Of a stretch of DNA of 64,000 bases, positions 50,004 to 58,796 are shown one piece after another. A model generated the notes under the pieces. The model did not search any database and had not been told where the DNA came from. It saw nothing but the letters and a program-made list of their open reading frames with translations. The DNA comes from JBBDXI01 sp040902425. GTDB lineage: Bacteria > Planctomycetota > Phycisphaerae > Phycisphaerales > UBA1924. The stretch lies in the NCBI GenBank assembly GCA_040902425.1, contig JBBDXI010000069.1, positions 42,022 through 106,021 of the forward strand. Direction: 5' to 3'. The position numbers and the translations under genes are program-made. The first letter of the stretch is position 1, and every line of letters starts with the position of its first letter.

Positions 50004-50782
50004 TCAGAACCTGCAGGCTGTATGCGCTCCGGCAGTCGAGGCGGCTCTCGATGCGCGATGCCGAAACCGAGCTTCGTGCGGTTCGGCTCAGCTCTCTCGC
50101 CAAGACTGCTCCGCGCCCGCTGGCGAAGCTGCTGGCGGACCTTGCCGACAAGCTCACGGGTGAGCGGCTCGATGGTCCCCGACAGCATCGCGGCCACACC
50201 GAGCTTACTCTGCGCGGGAAGTGGCCGCCACGGCGACTCACGGTCGCCCCGGGGCCGAGCCTGCCAATACCCATCGAGGTGCCGATCTGGCTACGGCGAA
50301 CGAGCCGGTGGCTTGTCGTCTTCGAGGCGAGCCGGGCGCTCAGCGATGCGGCCGCGTTCATGGTTGCGTCCGTGTTTGCTGGCGACCCCGCACAGGTCGC
50401 GGCGTTGCAACTGCAGCCGGATCATTGGAAGCGGCTTGACGGGTGGGTCAACAGCGGCCGTGAAAAGGGCTTGCTGCTTGGCGGCAAGTTCTATAAGGCT
50501 GCACCGCTGGGGTGCGACGTCGACTGGATCGCGCTGCGGTCATCTGCCGAATCTGGTGCGCGTCTAGTGCGGGAGAGCTTCCAGTCGGCGCGCGGCATTG
50601 GCGAGATGTTGATCAGAACGCCGGCAATCGAAGCCGCGAACGGGAGTCTTACGTGTCGAATCGGCGGCGGCGGTGGCGTCCGGATCTATGGCGCCGAGGT
50701 CACAGATGCGATGGTGGACGCGCTCTTGTTCGAGCTTGAGCAGATTTGGTCCGATGTGGTCACAGGAGCCGGTTCTCGCTGA
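50000..50782 (+). CDS. unknown last gene of the four-gene operon
   Basis: A 260-aa protein beginning MIRTCRLYALRQSRRLSMRD, with an ATGA overlap to the helicase. It has a mixed alpha/beta pattern (RRTSRWLVVFEASRALSDAAAFMVASVFAG; GKFYKAAPLGCDVDWIALRSS; GGGGVRIYGAEVTDAMVDALLFELEQIW). No motif or domain recognised. It ends 17 bp before the convergent ParB-like gene. Confidence 0.65.
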   Translation: MIRTCRLYALRQSRRLSMRDAETELRAVRLSSLAKTAPRPLAKLLADLADKLTGERLDGPRQHRGHTELTLRGKWPPRRLTVAPGPSLPIPIEVPIWLRRTSRWLVVFEASRALSDAAAFMVASVFAGDPAQVAALQLQPDHWKRLDGWVNSGREKGLLLGGKFYKAAPLGCDVDWIALRSSAESGARLVRESFQSARGIGEMLIRTPAIEAANGSLTCRIGGGGGVRIYGAEVTDAMVDALLFELEQIWSDVVTGAGSR

Positions 50783-50799
50783 GGAAGAATCTCGGCCAT

Positions 50800-51702
50800 T
50801 CAGGTGTTGTTGTTCTTCAGGTCCGGAGCCTCAACGAGCTTCTGAAACTCCCCCAATACGTCGGCGTGATGCTGCGACAGGTAGCGCACGACGCCCACGT
50901 TTTCCAGCAGCTTTCGGAGATACGCGACTGCCAGGACCAAGTTGAGCGTGTTCTGGCCGTACGACTCCTCGACGAGCCGGAACTCGCGCCCGAGCACCCC
51001 CATCTCGCGCTCCATGCGGGCGGCGTCCTCTGGTTTCATGCCTGGCAACATCTTCGACTTGTCCGTGCCAACCAAGTCCTTGTCCGCTGTCCCCGCGATC
51101 AGGCACTTGGCGTAGCTGGTCGAAAAGTTGTTCGCGGCCACCATCAACTCGGCCATCTCGATCTGGCGCATAGGCGCGACGCGCCTCAGTTCGCGGATGG
51201 CCGCGGCCGTGACCCGGCGGTCCTTCAGAAGCGACACCGCCTCGGAACAAATCCCGTTGAGGAGGTCCCGCTTCATGCGGATCGCGGCGACATCGACGTT
51301 GAGCGTCGTCGCGATGCGTTCCTCGGGCACTCCGTTCTGGAGAGCCTTCATGATCATGAAGTGCTCCTGGATCGGCGCGATCTTGTTGACCTTGTGGTTG
51401 TACGTGAACGCCTCGTCGTCCTTGGCGATCAGGCAGAACACCTGGGCCTGACCGAGCTCCTTGGCGATGTCGAGGCGTGTGTGCCCGTCGAGAAGGGAGT
51501 ACCGCTGCTGGTCGCCGTTGGGGCCAGGCGCTGGATGCACCATCAGCGGCTCGATGATCCCGAGTTCCCGGATGGACGCCATGAGTCGCTGGTACTGCGG
51601 CGACTTCCGCGTTTCCGGACGGATCACGCGAACTGGGAGCACGCGGTCGATCGGCACCATAGTGCCGGCGGGATCGAACGCCATTCGCACGGACCCTGCC
51701 AT
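50800..51702 (-). CDS. ParB/RepB-like partition protein, second copy
   Basis: A 300-aa protein. A ParB N-terminal domain (DRVLPVRVIRPETRKSPQYQRLMASI, then IIEPLMVHP and YSLLDGHTRLDIAKELG) precedes a RepB-type middle with an HTH (EERIATTLNVDVAAIRMKR). The GHTR of the nucleotide-binding box replaces the usual GERR. ATG 51702 is chosen because it starts the conserved MAGSVRMAFDP segment, 2 nt after the upstream gene. The parent element may partition as a plasmid, or the protein may regulate the recombinase. Confidence 0.75.
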   Translation of the reverse strand: MAGSVRMAFDPAGTMVPIDRVLPVRVIRPETRKSPQYQRLMASIRELGIIEPLMVHPAPGPNGDQQRYSLLDGHTRLDIAKELGQAQVFCLIAKDDEAFTYNHKVNKIAPIQEHFMIMKALQNGVPEERIATTLNVDVAAIRMKRDLLNGICSEAVSLLKDRRVTAAAIRELRRVAPMRQIEMAELMVAANNFSTSYAKCLIAGTADKDLVGTDKSKMLPGMKPEDAARMEREMGVLGREFRLVEESYGQNTLNLVLAVAYLRKLLENVGVVRYLSQHHADVLGEFQKLVEAPDLKNNNT

Positions 51703-51704
51703 CG

Positions 51705-52592
51705 TCAGCCCGCCTTCCTGCCGACCTGGCCGGCGAGGTATTCCGGCAGGGTGTCGAGCCCGGCCGACTGGAGCATCGAGACCAGCGCGTCGTCGGCGAA
51801 CAACTGCTTCAGCGCCGAGCAGACGAACAGGAGCCGCGTCTCGCACACCTTCGCCTTCTGCACCAGCATCTTCTGCTTGGACGTTTCCTTTCTATACGCC
51901 TGCATCAGCGCTTCGCCCGACATCTCCTTGGTAACGCCCCTGCGGCCCGCGCCGCCAGCCTTGCCGCCCAAACGGCGCGCCTCGATCAGCCGCCGGGCGC
52001 GGAGGAGTTCCTTGCCCCGGAGATCGTTGCTCTCGTATGCCTCTGTCAGTGCCCGCTGCACCTCGTCATCGTCCGAGGAGGCGATGGTCACGGCCACGCT
52101 GATCGGGATCTGCCCTTTCTCGACGGCCCGCAGGAGCCGATGCTCCCCCTGCTTGAGCAGCCGAATGATCCCCTTCACGTAGGACGGATGCAGGTCGGTC
52201 TTCTCCGCGATCTCCTGGAAGGTGAGTCCCTTGTCCTTGAGGTTGGCGATCTCGCGGAGCAGTTCGACGCAGGTCTGCCGGCGCCGCGCCAGGTTCTCCG
52301 CCAGGCTCATGAGCATCAGCTCCTCGCGCGTGGCCTCGATGACGAGCGCCGGCACCGTCGCGTCGCCGAGCTGTTTGCACGCCTCCAGCCGACCCTGCCC
52401 GCACACAAGCTCATAGAGCGGCTTGTCGTCGCGGGTACCGCGCTGCACGACCGTGATCGGCTTCTTCAGGCCCAGGTGCGAGATGTTGGTGACGATCTGG
52501 CGGAACTTGTGCTTGCCGCGCGAGCGCGGGTTGACGACCACGATCTGGTCGATGGGAATCTGAACTACGTTGGTGTCCCTGGGGCCGATCAT
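51705..52592 (-). CDS. ParB-like DNA-binding protein, first copy
   Basis: A 295-aa ParB/Spo0J-like protein: IPIDQIVVVNPRSRGKHKFRQIVTNI, LYELVCGQGRLEACKQLGD (catalytic CTPase box region), SLAENLARRRQTCVELLREI and the HTH QEIAEKTDLHPSYVKGIIRLL. GQGR occupies the GERR position. It starts 4 nt inside the end of the recombinase gene, so the trio is one operon. No Walker-type ParA partner is present. Confidence 0.8.
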   Translation of the reverse strand: MIGPRDTNVVQIPIDQIVVVNPRSRGKHKFRQIVTNISHLGLKKPITVVQRGTRDDKPLYELVCGQGRLEACKQLGDATVPALVIEATREELMLMSLAENLARRRQTCVELLREIANLKDKGLTFQEIAEKTDLHPSYVKGIIRLLKQGEHRLLRAVEKGQIPISVAVTIASSDDDEVQRALTEAYESNDLRGKELLRARRLIEARRLGGKAGGAGRRGVTKEMSGEALMQAYRKETSKQKMLVQKAKVCETRLLFVCSALKQLFADDALVSMLQSAGLDTLPEYLAGQVGRKAG

Positions 52593-54145
52593 GCCGCCTC
52601 CACCTTGGCCACGCGGGCCATACCCAGGAAGAACTCCAGGGACTCGAAGCGGAACGTGTCGATCGAGGCGCCGTTGAACTCCGAGAGCTTGATCTCGGGC
52701 ATGTCGAGGTCGATCGCCGGCAGCAGGTAGTAGTCCGTGGGCTGCTCGTTGGATGGATCCATCCGCACGACGATGTGGATGTCCGCGATTCTGACGTTCG
52801 GCACCCGGAACCGCCAGCGGAGCGACCCCGCCGTGGTCGCCCTGCACCGAGCCAGGTAGAGCGAGGCGCTGTAGAGCCCGTTGATGACCAGGACCTCGGA
52901 CTCCGCGGTCCGCTCGACGCTGGCGCCCATTGTCTGCAGGTCCTGGATCATGTCACCCATCAGGCGAGGGTGGGCCGCGCGGAGCTGGCGATTGATGGTG
53001 AGGTACTCGTAGTCGCGCTCGGGGGAATAGCCGGCGAGCCGGTAGGCGTTGATGAGGCTGCCGAACCGCCCGCGGTAGACTGAGCTCGACGGCATGCCGT
53101 CCGTCTCGTCGATGAGCGCCCCCGTGAGTTCCGGATGCACCGCCACCAACGTCTTCAGCCGCGCGAGCATCTCGTCGTTGGTGAAGTGCCGGTTGCGCTC
53201 TTGGATGATGCCGCGCGCCATATAGAAGGTTTCGGGCTCGACGACGGCGTCGAAGGCGCCCTCGGCCCGCACCCACATCTCGGGGGGGTTGATCACGCGC
53301 TTCTTCTTGAGCTTGAAGGAGACGCGGTTGTAGACGTTGTTCCCGATGTACTTCTCGTTGGCGAGTACCTGATGGACCATGCCCCGCGTCCACGGGCGTT
53401 CGCACGCCGACGGCACGCCGGCCGCGTTGAGCTCGTCGGCGATGATCTTCTCGCTCTTGCCCTGCTTCATGAACCGCTCGTAGATGGAGCGCACGACCTG
53501 GAGTTCCTCGTCGGGACCGGCCACCAGGATGACGCGGTCGGTCTGCAGGCTCTTGTGCTCACCGCGCTTGAGCAGGGTCTTGGGATTGCCAGCGGTGTCG
53601 ATCAGCATGCGGCGCAGGCCGAAGCCCGCTGGGCCGCCCTGGCGGTAGCCGAGTTGGATGAGGCGGCACTGGCCCTTGAATACCTTGTTCGAGAGCTCGC
53701 GGCTGTACTCACCGGCCATCGCGCGCTTGACGCCCTTGATGATCGTGGAGACGGGGCTGCCGTCGTTGGCGAACTGCTCCATGCAGTACTCGACGTGGAT
53801 GCCCGCCCGCTTGCAGGCGTACTCGTAGTACGCACTCTCGTCGGAATCCTGGAACCGGCCCCAGCGGCTCACGTCGTACACCAGGATCGTCTTGAACTCG
53901 GCCTTGCCGCCCTGGACGTCGGCCAGCATCTGCTGCAGGGACTGGCGCCCTTCGATGCGCAGCCCGCTCTTGCCGTCGTCGGCATACGTCTTGACGACCT
54001 GGAAGCCGCGGGCCTTGGCGTACTCCGCGATCGCGTCACGCTGGTTCTCCGTCGAATACTGCTGGTGCTCCGTGGACATGCGCACGTATTGAGCAGCCGG
54101 AACGAGTGCCGGCGGAGCAGCGACGGGCTGGGCGACTTGGTGCAT
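52589..54145 (-). CDS. large serine recombinase
   Basis: A 518-aa recombinase. The resolvase domain has YVRMSTEHQQYSTENQRDAI (nucleophile S24), ILVYDVSRWGRFQDSDE and GIHVEYCMEQFANDGSPVSTIIKGVKRAMAGEYSREL. The Recombinase domain follows (GYRQGGPAGFGLRRML; ACERPWTRGMVHQVLANEKYIGN). In place of the usual coiled-coil zinc-ribbon part lies a roughly 220-residue C-terminal region with no zinc ligands that I can see. It is likely the integrase of the element. ATG start with AGGAA upstream. Confidence 0.9.
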   Translation of the reverse strand: MHQVAQPVAAPPALVPAAQYVRMSTEHQQYSTENQRDAIAEYAKARGFQVVKTYADDGKSGLRIEGRQSLQQMLADVQGGKAEFKTILVYDVSRWGRFQDSDESAYYEYACKRAGIHVEYCMEQFANDGSPVSTIIKGVKRAMAGEYSRELSNKVFKGQCRLIQLGYRQGGPAGFGLRRMLIDTAGNPKTLLKRGEHKSLQTDRVILVAGPDEELQVVRSIYERFMKQGKSEKIIADELNAAGVPSACERPWTRGMVHQVLANEKYIGNNVYNRVSFKLKKKRVINPPEMWVRAEGAFDAVVEPETFYMARGIIQERNRHFTNDEMLARLKTLVAVHPELTGALIDETDGMPSSSVYRGRFGSLINAYRLAGYSPERDYEYLTINRQLRAAHPRLMGDMIQDLQTMGASVERTAESEVLVINGLYSASLYLARCRATTAGSLRWRFRVPNVRIADIHIVVRMDPSNEQPTDYYLLPAIDLDMPEIKLSEFNGASIDTFRFESLEFFLGMARVAKVEAA

Positions 54146-54210
54146 GGCGACGATTCCTGGTGAGTTGGTTGATGGGAGCGCGACGCGGTCTGGAGGCAGC
54201 CGAGAAGACG

Positions 54211-54729
54211 TTACCCATGTACTCTGCGGTAGCTGTCGGATTGGCGTCGGACCGCTGTCGGAAGTGCGTCGGCTTCGGGAAGAGTGCGCGTCTTGATCAA
54301 GCCGTAGTGGCCCGGATTGCTCCCGTCGATCATGGCCGCGAGTTCCGCCATGCCCGCGCCCACGAGCTTCGCCCTGAGGTCACTGACAGCACTGCGGATT
54401 GTCGAAGGAGCTTTCGCCCCACCCCAGAGATCTTCCATCAGTCGGTCGGCCGTGATGTACTGGTTTGAGCGCTGTGCCAGCCGTTCCATCAAGCGGAACG
54501 GCATGGTGTACCCCAGGAAGCACTCGCGCTCGCGCCAGTGGACCGTCAGCGTGCGACGATCCACGCGGCAAATGGGCTCGACCAGACTGTCCGGCGGGGT
54601 TTCAGCAGGGGTATTCCCCATCTCCTCGGCGAGCCGGCTGAGTTCATCGACGTGCTGAAGGACGATCAGGAGGCTCGCGCGGAGGGCCTTGGTCGTCCGC
54701 GATATCCGTTCGGCATGGGTGTTTCGCAT
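54211..54729 (-). CDS. winged-helix (OmpR-type) regulator
   Basis: A 172-aa protein. The N-terminal half is helical (RTTKALRASLLIVLQHVDELSRLAEEMG). The C-terminal half matches an OmpR/PhoB winged helix (CRVDRRTLTVHWRERECFLGYTMPFRLMERLAQRSNQYITADRLMEDLWGG, then STIRSAVSDLRAKL). It lacks a receiver domain. It probably controls the recombinase operon or the element's late genes. Confidence 0.75.
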   Translation of the reverse strand: MRNTHAERISRTTKALRASLLIVLQHVDELSRLAEEMGNTPAETPPDSLVEPICRVDRRTLTVHWRERECFLGYTMPFRLMERLAQRSNQYITADRLMEDLWGGAKAPSTIRSAVSDLRAKLVGAGMAELAAMIDGSNPGHYGLIKTRTLPEADALPTAVRRQSDSYRRVHG

Positions 54730-54768
54730 GCCGACGTTCTGTAATGGTTCCCCCGGCGACGAGTGTTC

Positions 54769-56271
54769 TCAAATCGAGAATGTCTCCGTGCTGCCGGACC
54801 CGCTGCTCGACCCCGAACCGCTCATGCTCCCGCTGCCTGAAGATGAGCCGGACGATGAGAATGATGAGGAACCGCTGGACTTGCTGCCCGAACCCGACGA
54901 CCCGCTCCCGCTCGACGATCCGCTGCCGGAGCCCGACCCAGAGCCGGAACCGGACGCTGACCCGCTCCCGGACCCCGACCCAGAACCCGAGCCGGAGGCA
55001 CTGCCCGATCCGGAACTCTGGGCAGTGGCCGGCATGTCGTTGTGGACCCACACGCCCTCGGCGAGGAGCGTGTTCGTGCCGGGGATGTGGATGGCCACGG
55101 TGCGGGTCGGCGCGTCGATGCGGACGACCGACTCCACCACTTCCTCGTCCATGCGCTCGTCGATGAGATAGTCGCCGGGGTGGACGAACTCGGCGGACGC
55201 GAAGCCCCACTCATCGCCGCGGCGGATCATGAACGGATGCTCGGGCGTGGCCTTGAGGCGGCGGTTGATGACCACGAACCCGTGGTGCTCGCCGACGGTG
55301 ACGCTTGCCACGCGGGCCGCGACCGGTGCCGCGCCGTACAGGCCGTAGTGCGAGAGCCAGTTGTACTGGGCGCGGAAGGGCACATCGACCTCGAGGCCGG
55401 GGACCTGGAGCGACGCGAGTGAATCGCCGGGCTTGAGGTTCTCGATCGGGGTGAGGCGGCCATCGGCAAGGCGCACGAGGGTGCCGAAGAGGAGGCAGTT
55501 GCCGCTGCTCCCGCCGCCGCCACTGGACCCACCACCTCCGGACGAGCCGCCGCCACCGCTCGAACCCCCGCCGCCGCTTGAGCCGCCTCCACCGCTGGAC
55601 CCGCCGCCGCCGGAAGAACCACCACCAGAGGAGCCACCACCGGACGATCCGCCACCCGACGACCCACCGGAGGACCCGCCGGAGGATGCGCCCGACGAAG
55701 CGCCGGAACTCATTCCCGAGCTCATCCCCGAGCCGCTGCCGCTGCCTGAGGACGCGCCGCTCGAACTCATTCCCGAACTGGCGCCCGATGAACTTCCCGC
55801 GCCGGAACTGCCGCTGGAAGAACCGCTCGACGAGCTGCCGCTGGAACTCATGCTTGAGGACATGCTGGACCCGGAACTCGACATACTGCTCGAACCCGAT
55901 CCCGAGCTGCTGCTGCCGCTGCCACTGCTTGACCCCGAAGACCCACTCGACATGCTGTCGCTCGACCCGCTGCTGGAGGGCATGCTGGAAGAACCCGCGC
56001 CGCTGCTTCCACTTGTCGGGGTGCTGTTGGTGAACGCCCCGGTCGTGTAGGTTGTCAGCGTCTGGGTACCGCCCGGACCGGTGGTGAAGATCACGTCACC
56101 CGTCGTGTCGTAACTGGACGGCATGCTGGGCGTGCTCGACGGAGTGGAGTAGGAGCTGTCGCTCGCGGACCCGGACGGCGTCGAGTAGTTGCTCGACCCA
56201 CCGCCCTGCGGAGCCTGGCCCGTCGCCCAGACGGGGATGTATAAGTAGTACCGGGTCGGGCCGTCGCTCAT
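54769..56271 (-). CDS. Ser/Gly-rich protein with internal Hint (intein-like) domain
   Basis: A 500-aa protein in three parts. Residues 1-80 are a short N-terminal domain (MSDGPTRYYLYIPVWATG). Residues 85-257 are almost pure Ser/Gly, with a GGGGSS run repeated six times. Then a Hint domain follows (259-412): it starts with C259 (NCLLFGTLVRLADGRLTPIENL), keeps ATPEHPF (341-347) and ends EGVWVHND, the hallmarks of Hint autoprocessing domains. The last 88 residues are again Ser/Gly-rich and end in TETFSI. C259 and the terminal His-Asn would allow N-terminal acyl shift and cleavage. It sits in the tail gene cluster. ATG 56271 follows the preceding gene by a 4-nt overlap. Confidence 0.8.
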   Translation of the reverse strand: MSDGPTRYYLYIPVWATGQAPQGGGSSNYSTPSGSASDSSYSTPSSTPSMPSSYDTTGDVIFTTGPGGTQTLTTYTTGAFTNSTPTSGSSGAGSSSMPSSSGSSDSMSSGSSGSSSGSGSSSSGSGSSSMSSSGSSMSSSMSSSGSSSSGSSSGSSGAGSSSGASSGMSSSGASSGSGSGSGMSSGMSSGASSGASSGGSSGGSSGGGSSGGGSSGGGSSGGGGSSGGGGSSGGGGSSGGGGSSGGGGSSGGGGSSGNCLLFGTLVRLADGRLTPIENLKPGDSLASLQVPGLEVDVPFRAQYNWLSHYGLYGAAPVAARVASVTVGEHHGFVVINRRLKATPEHPFMIRRGDEWGFASAEFVHPGDYLIDERMDEEVVESVVRIDAPTRTVAIHIPGTNTLLAEGVWVHNDMPATAQSSGSGSASGSGSGSGSGSGSASGSGSGSGSGSGSSSGSGSSGSGSKSSGSSSFSSSGSSSGSGSMSGSGSSSGSGSTETFSI

Positions 56272-57182
56272 CGGGCGGCCTCCTGGGGCTTGGCGACGGG
56301 CTTCGGATTCGGTTCGTACCAGCCCTGCGTGCTGACCGGCTTGCCGCACTCGCCAGAGGCCGCCTTGACGGCGTCGGTAAACTCCAGCCGGTCGAACGCG
56401 GCCAGAGCGCTCCCGGGCGAGCAGTTGACGACCCGGAACCGGTGCTTGTCGAAGTGCGGGCGCAGCGCCTCGAAGCGGCGGGCCAGCGAGTCGTACAGGA
56501 CGTTGTTGTGGCGGATGGCGTTGGGCGCGCGGTGCTCGGCAAAGGCGTACTTGCGGTCCTCGGCCATCTTGAAGTCGCACCCGAGCAGGTACACGGTTCC
56601 AATGCCCAGGTGGTGCAGCAGCCGCAGCGCCACGAGCATGACGCTCCGCTTGCCAGTGATGCCGAGCGAGTCGGGGTGCTTGGCGTCGTTGCCCCACGGG
56701 ATCGAGTCCCCGGTGAGGAACCGCCGGTGGTCGAAGTGATCCGCGCGGCGGAAGAAGAGGACGCCGGGCATCTGCCAGACTTTGAACGCGCTGTTCCGCA
56801 TGGTGCCGTCGGGGTTCTGGATGCGGAGGCGCTTGTCCCAGGCGCAGGTCGGCACGAACTTCAGGATGCCGGGGTCCTTCCAGCCGGTGTCGATGAACCG
56901 CCCCGGGTCATCGACGCAGGTCCAGAACGTCGGGCGGTGGACCGCCCAGGCGTTGTTGACCGCCATCGTCACGATGCCGCGGCGGTTGAGCTGCGTCAGG
57001 TCCAGCTGCGCGAGCGACGGTCCCGACAGGATCAAAAACGCCGAGCGACCCCGGTAGAAGCCCGAGAGCGAAACGGAGTCGAAGTCGGCTGTGTAGAGGC
57101 GCAGGCCATCGCGTGCGGGCTTGCGCGCCTTGAGCCCCGCCTGCAGCGCCGTGATGTCCGACTGGTTCTCACGCACAGCCAC
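56268..57182 (-). CDS. MptE/DUF115-like protein of unknown function in the tail cluster
   Basis: A 304-aa soluble protein. A nucleotide- or sugar-binding-like core shows GRSAFLILSGPSLAQLDLTQL, VTMAVNNAWAVHRPTFWTCVDDPGRF and VYLLGCDFKMAEDRKYAF, resembling the MptE/DUF115 and sialyltransferase-like proteins that read GPSL early and a D in a later strand. The pattern matches only loosely, so a glycosyltransferase or phosphotransferase role is a guess. It overlaps the methyltransferase gene upstream by 14 nt. Confidence 0.5.
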   Translation of the reverse strand: MAVRENQSDITALQAGLKARKPARDGLRLYTADFDSVSLSGFYRGRSAFLILSGPSLAQLDLTQLNRRGIVTMAVNNAWAVHRPTFWTCVDDPGRFIDTGWKDPGILKFVPTCAWDKRLRIQNPDGTMRNSAFKVWQMPGVLFFRRADHFDHRRFLTGDSIPWGNDAKHPDSLGITGKRSVMLVALRLLHHLGIGTVYLLGCDFKMAEDRKYAFAEHRAPNAIRHNNVLYDSLARRFEALRPHFDKHRFRVVNCSPGSALAAFDRLEFTDAVKAASGECGKPVSTQGWYEPNPKPVAKPQEAAR

Positions 57183-57768
57183 AGTCCCCCTTGCCCGTGA
57201 ACCGACCGACGATGTACCGGCCCTCCGCCTTGGCGGCGGTGACCTTGCCGACGCGGCCGATCCGGTCCAGCCACCACGCCAGCGGCTTCACCGTCGGGTG
57301 CAGGCCTTCGCCCGCCACCATCGTCTTGCTCAGGCGAGTGCAGATCGAGAACATGAAGTGTGCGCGCGGCCGCGCCACGCGCTGCATCTCCGCGAGCACG
57401 GCGTCCACGTCCTCCGGGAGCAGGTGCTCCAGGGCGTCGAAGCTGGCTACCACGTCGGCCACGCCGTCGAGCAAGCCGGTCTTGTGCATCGCCTTGGGCA
57501 CATCCGCCTCGGGGAACGCGAAGTCGATCCCCAGGCCCTCGATCCCGAGCCGGCGCAACCCGCCGACGAAGTCGTTGCGGCCGCATCCAAAGTCCACGAC
57601 GAACCGGGGCTTGAGCCGCTGGATCAACGGGATCGCGGCCCGACCGTGGTTGGTCGAGCCGTAACCGGCGCCATTGGCGGCGGGACGGGTGGCGAGCGTG
57701 ACGTACTTGCCGCGCTCGTGCTCGCGGCGGGCGTCCAGGCCGGAAAAAGCGGGGGTGGGTGCGGTCAT
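57169..57768 (-). CDS. SAM-dependent methyltransferase (class I)
   Basis: A 199-aa methyltransferase: FVVDFGCGRNDFVGGLRRL (motif I), EGLGIDFAFPEAD, and VVASFDALEHLLPEDVDAVLAEMQRVARP (motifs IV and V). The VxSFDALEHL phrase is typical of small-molecule or sugar methyltransferases, not DNA enzymes. Start ATG 57768 overlaps the upstream stop by 4 nt. Together with the MptE-like protein it may decorate a tail or surface structure. Confidence 0.7.
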   Translation of the reverse strand: MTAPTPAFSGLDARREHERGKYVTLATRPAANGAGYGSTNHGRAAIPLIQRLKPRFVVDFGCGRNDFVGGLRRLGIEGLGIDFAFPEADVPKAMHKTGLLDGVADVVASFDALEHLLPEDVDAVLAEMQRVARPRAHFMFSICTRLSKTMVAGEGLHPTVKPLAWWLDRIGRVGKVTAAKAEGRYIVGRFTGKGDCGCA

Positions 57769-58793
57769 TCTCCATCCTGGATGTAGAGGTTGAACTTCCG
57801 GTCCTCGTCGGCCGGGTCGGCGATCTCGATCAGGCTCATGGCCTCGAAGACCCACACCGGCTTGCCCTTGCTGTCGCGTTCGCAGGTGAGCTGCACGCAC
57901 ACGCCGATAGGAATGGGAACTAATCGAGGCTTGAGCGATCGCGCCGGCGGGCACTTGGGGAGGACGCCGGGCAACTCGCACACCGGACCAAGGCCCAGCA
58001 GCGCGCCGAAGCCCGTGGCGGGCACCGGGTCGTCCATGTGATGGGCCTCGAAGCGGTTGATCGCCATCCGCTCCGGGTCCTCCCCCCCGCCCGGACCTTG
58101 CGACGAGAGCCCTTCGGGCACGGGGACGTAGCGGAGATAGGTGTCGCTGCCGGGGTCGCCGTCGAGGCGGGCCTCCTGCCAGGGGTAGCGCCAGCGGTTG
58201 CGTTCGGTGGGGATGAGCTGCGCTTGCCCGAGGATCGCCGTCGCGCGGCCGAGCGAAGGCCGGCCCATCTCGATGACCGCCCACTTCTCCCCGGTCCCCT
58301 CCTCCTTCCAGAGGATGGGGATGCCGCCCATCGGCGTGCTGGCCAAGACCGTCTCTTCGGCCGCCAGCTCGCAGGTAGTGTCCAGTTCGTTACCGATCAG
58401 CACGCGCGCGGGCGTAACGCCGGTGAGCACGCACCGCCCGAGCTTGCCCGGCTTGATGGGCTGGAGCGCGAGCACGAACGACAGCGGAGACGACTCCTCG
58501 GTTGCGATCTCGCCAGTCAGCGGCGTGCGGCTGTGGAACGTCCGCTCCTGGTCCTCTTCATCCGGGACCACGAGCACCCCCGTGATTGCCAGCGCGTGGT
58601 ACGGCTCGATCTCCTCCTCCGAGTCGTTGCGGACCAGGACGATGCCGCGCTGCGCGGCCTCCAGCGCCGGCCCGGCGTTCGAGTTGCGCTCGCGCCGGCG
58701 ATGGTCGATCGCCACATCGACGAACGCGTTGTACGCCGCCGCGGGGATGCGGAGCGCCTGGCCCGACCGGACTTTGCGGAAGGCGTCGCCCAT
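57765..58793 (-). CDS. phage-type structural protein of unknown function
   Basis: A 342-aa protein with MGDAFRKVRSGQALRIPAAAYNAFVDVAIDHRRRER, the AQRGIVLVRNDSEEEIEPYHALAITGV segment and many small beta strands. I have seen this start in uncharacterised proteins of planctomycete prophages. It lies among tail genes, coupled to the methyltransferase downstream (4-nt overlap). A tail-fibre or adaptor role is likely but unproved. Confidence 0.5.
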   Translation of the reverse strand: MGDAFRKVRSGQALRIPAAAYNAFVDVAIDHRRRERNSNAGPALEAAQRGIVLVRNDSEEEIEPYHALAITGVLVVPDEEDQERTFHSRTPLTGEIATEESSPLSFVLALQPIKPGKLGRCVLTGVTPARVLIGNELDTTCELAAEETVLASTPMGGIPILWKEEGTGEKWAVIEMGRPSLGRATAILGQAQLIPTERNRWRYPWQEARLDGDPGSDTYLRYVPVPEGLSSQGPGGGEDPERMAINRFEAHHMDDPVPATGFGALLGLGPVCELPGVLPKCPPARSLKPRLVPIPIGVCVQLTCERDSKGKPVWVFEAMSLIEIADPADEDRKFNLYIQDGE

Positions 58794-58796
58794 CGA

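Noticed and set aside
50800..54145. Plasmid origin next to the ParB-like genes
   Set aside because: No ParA, Rep protein or iteron-like repeats found in the window.
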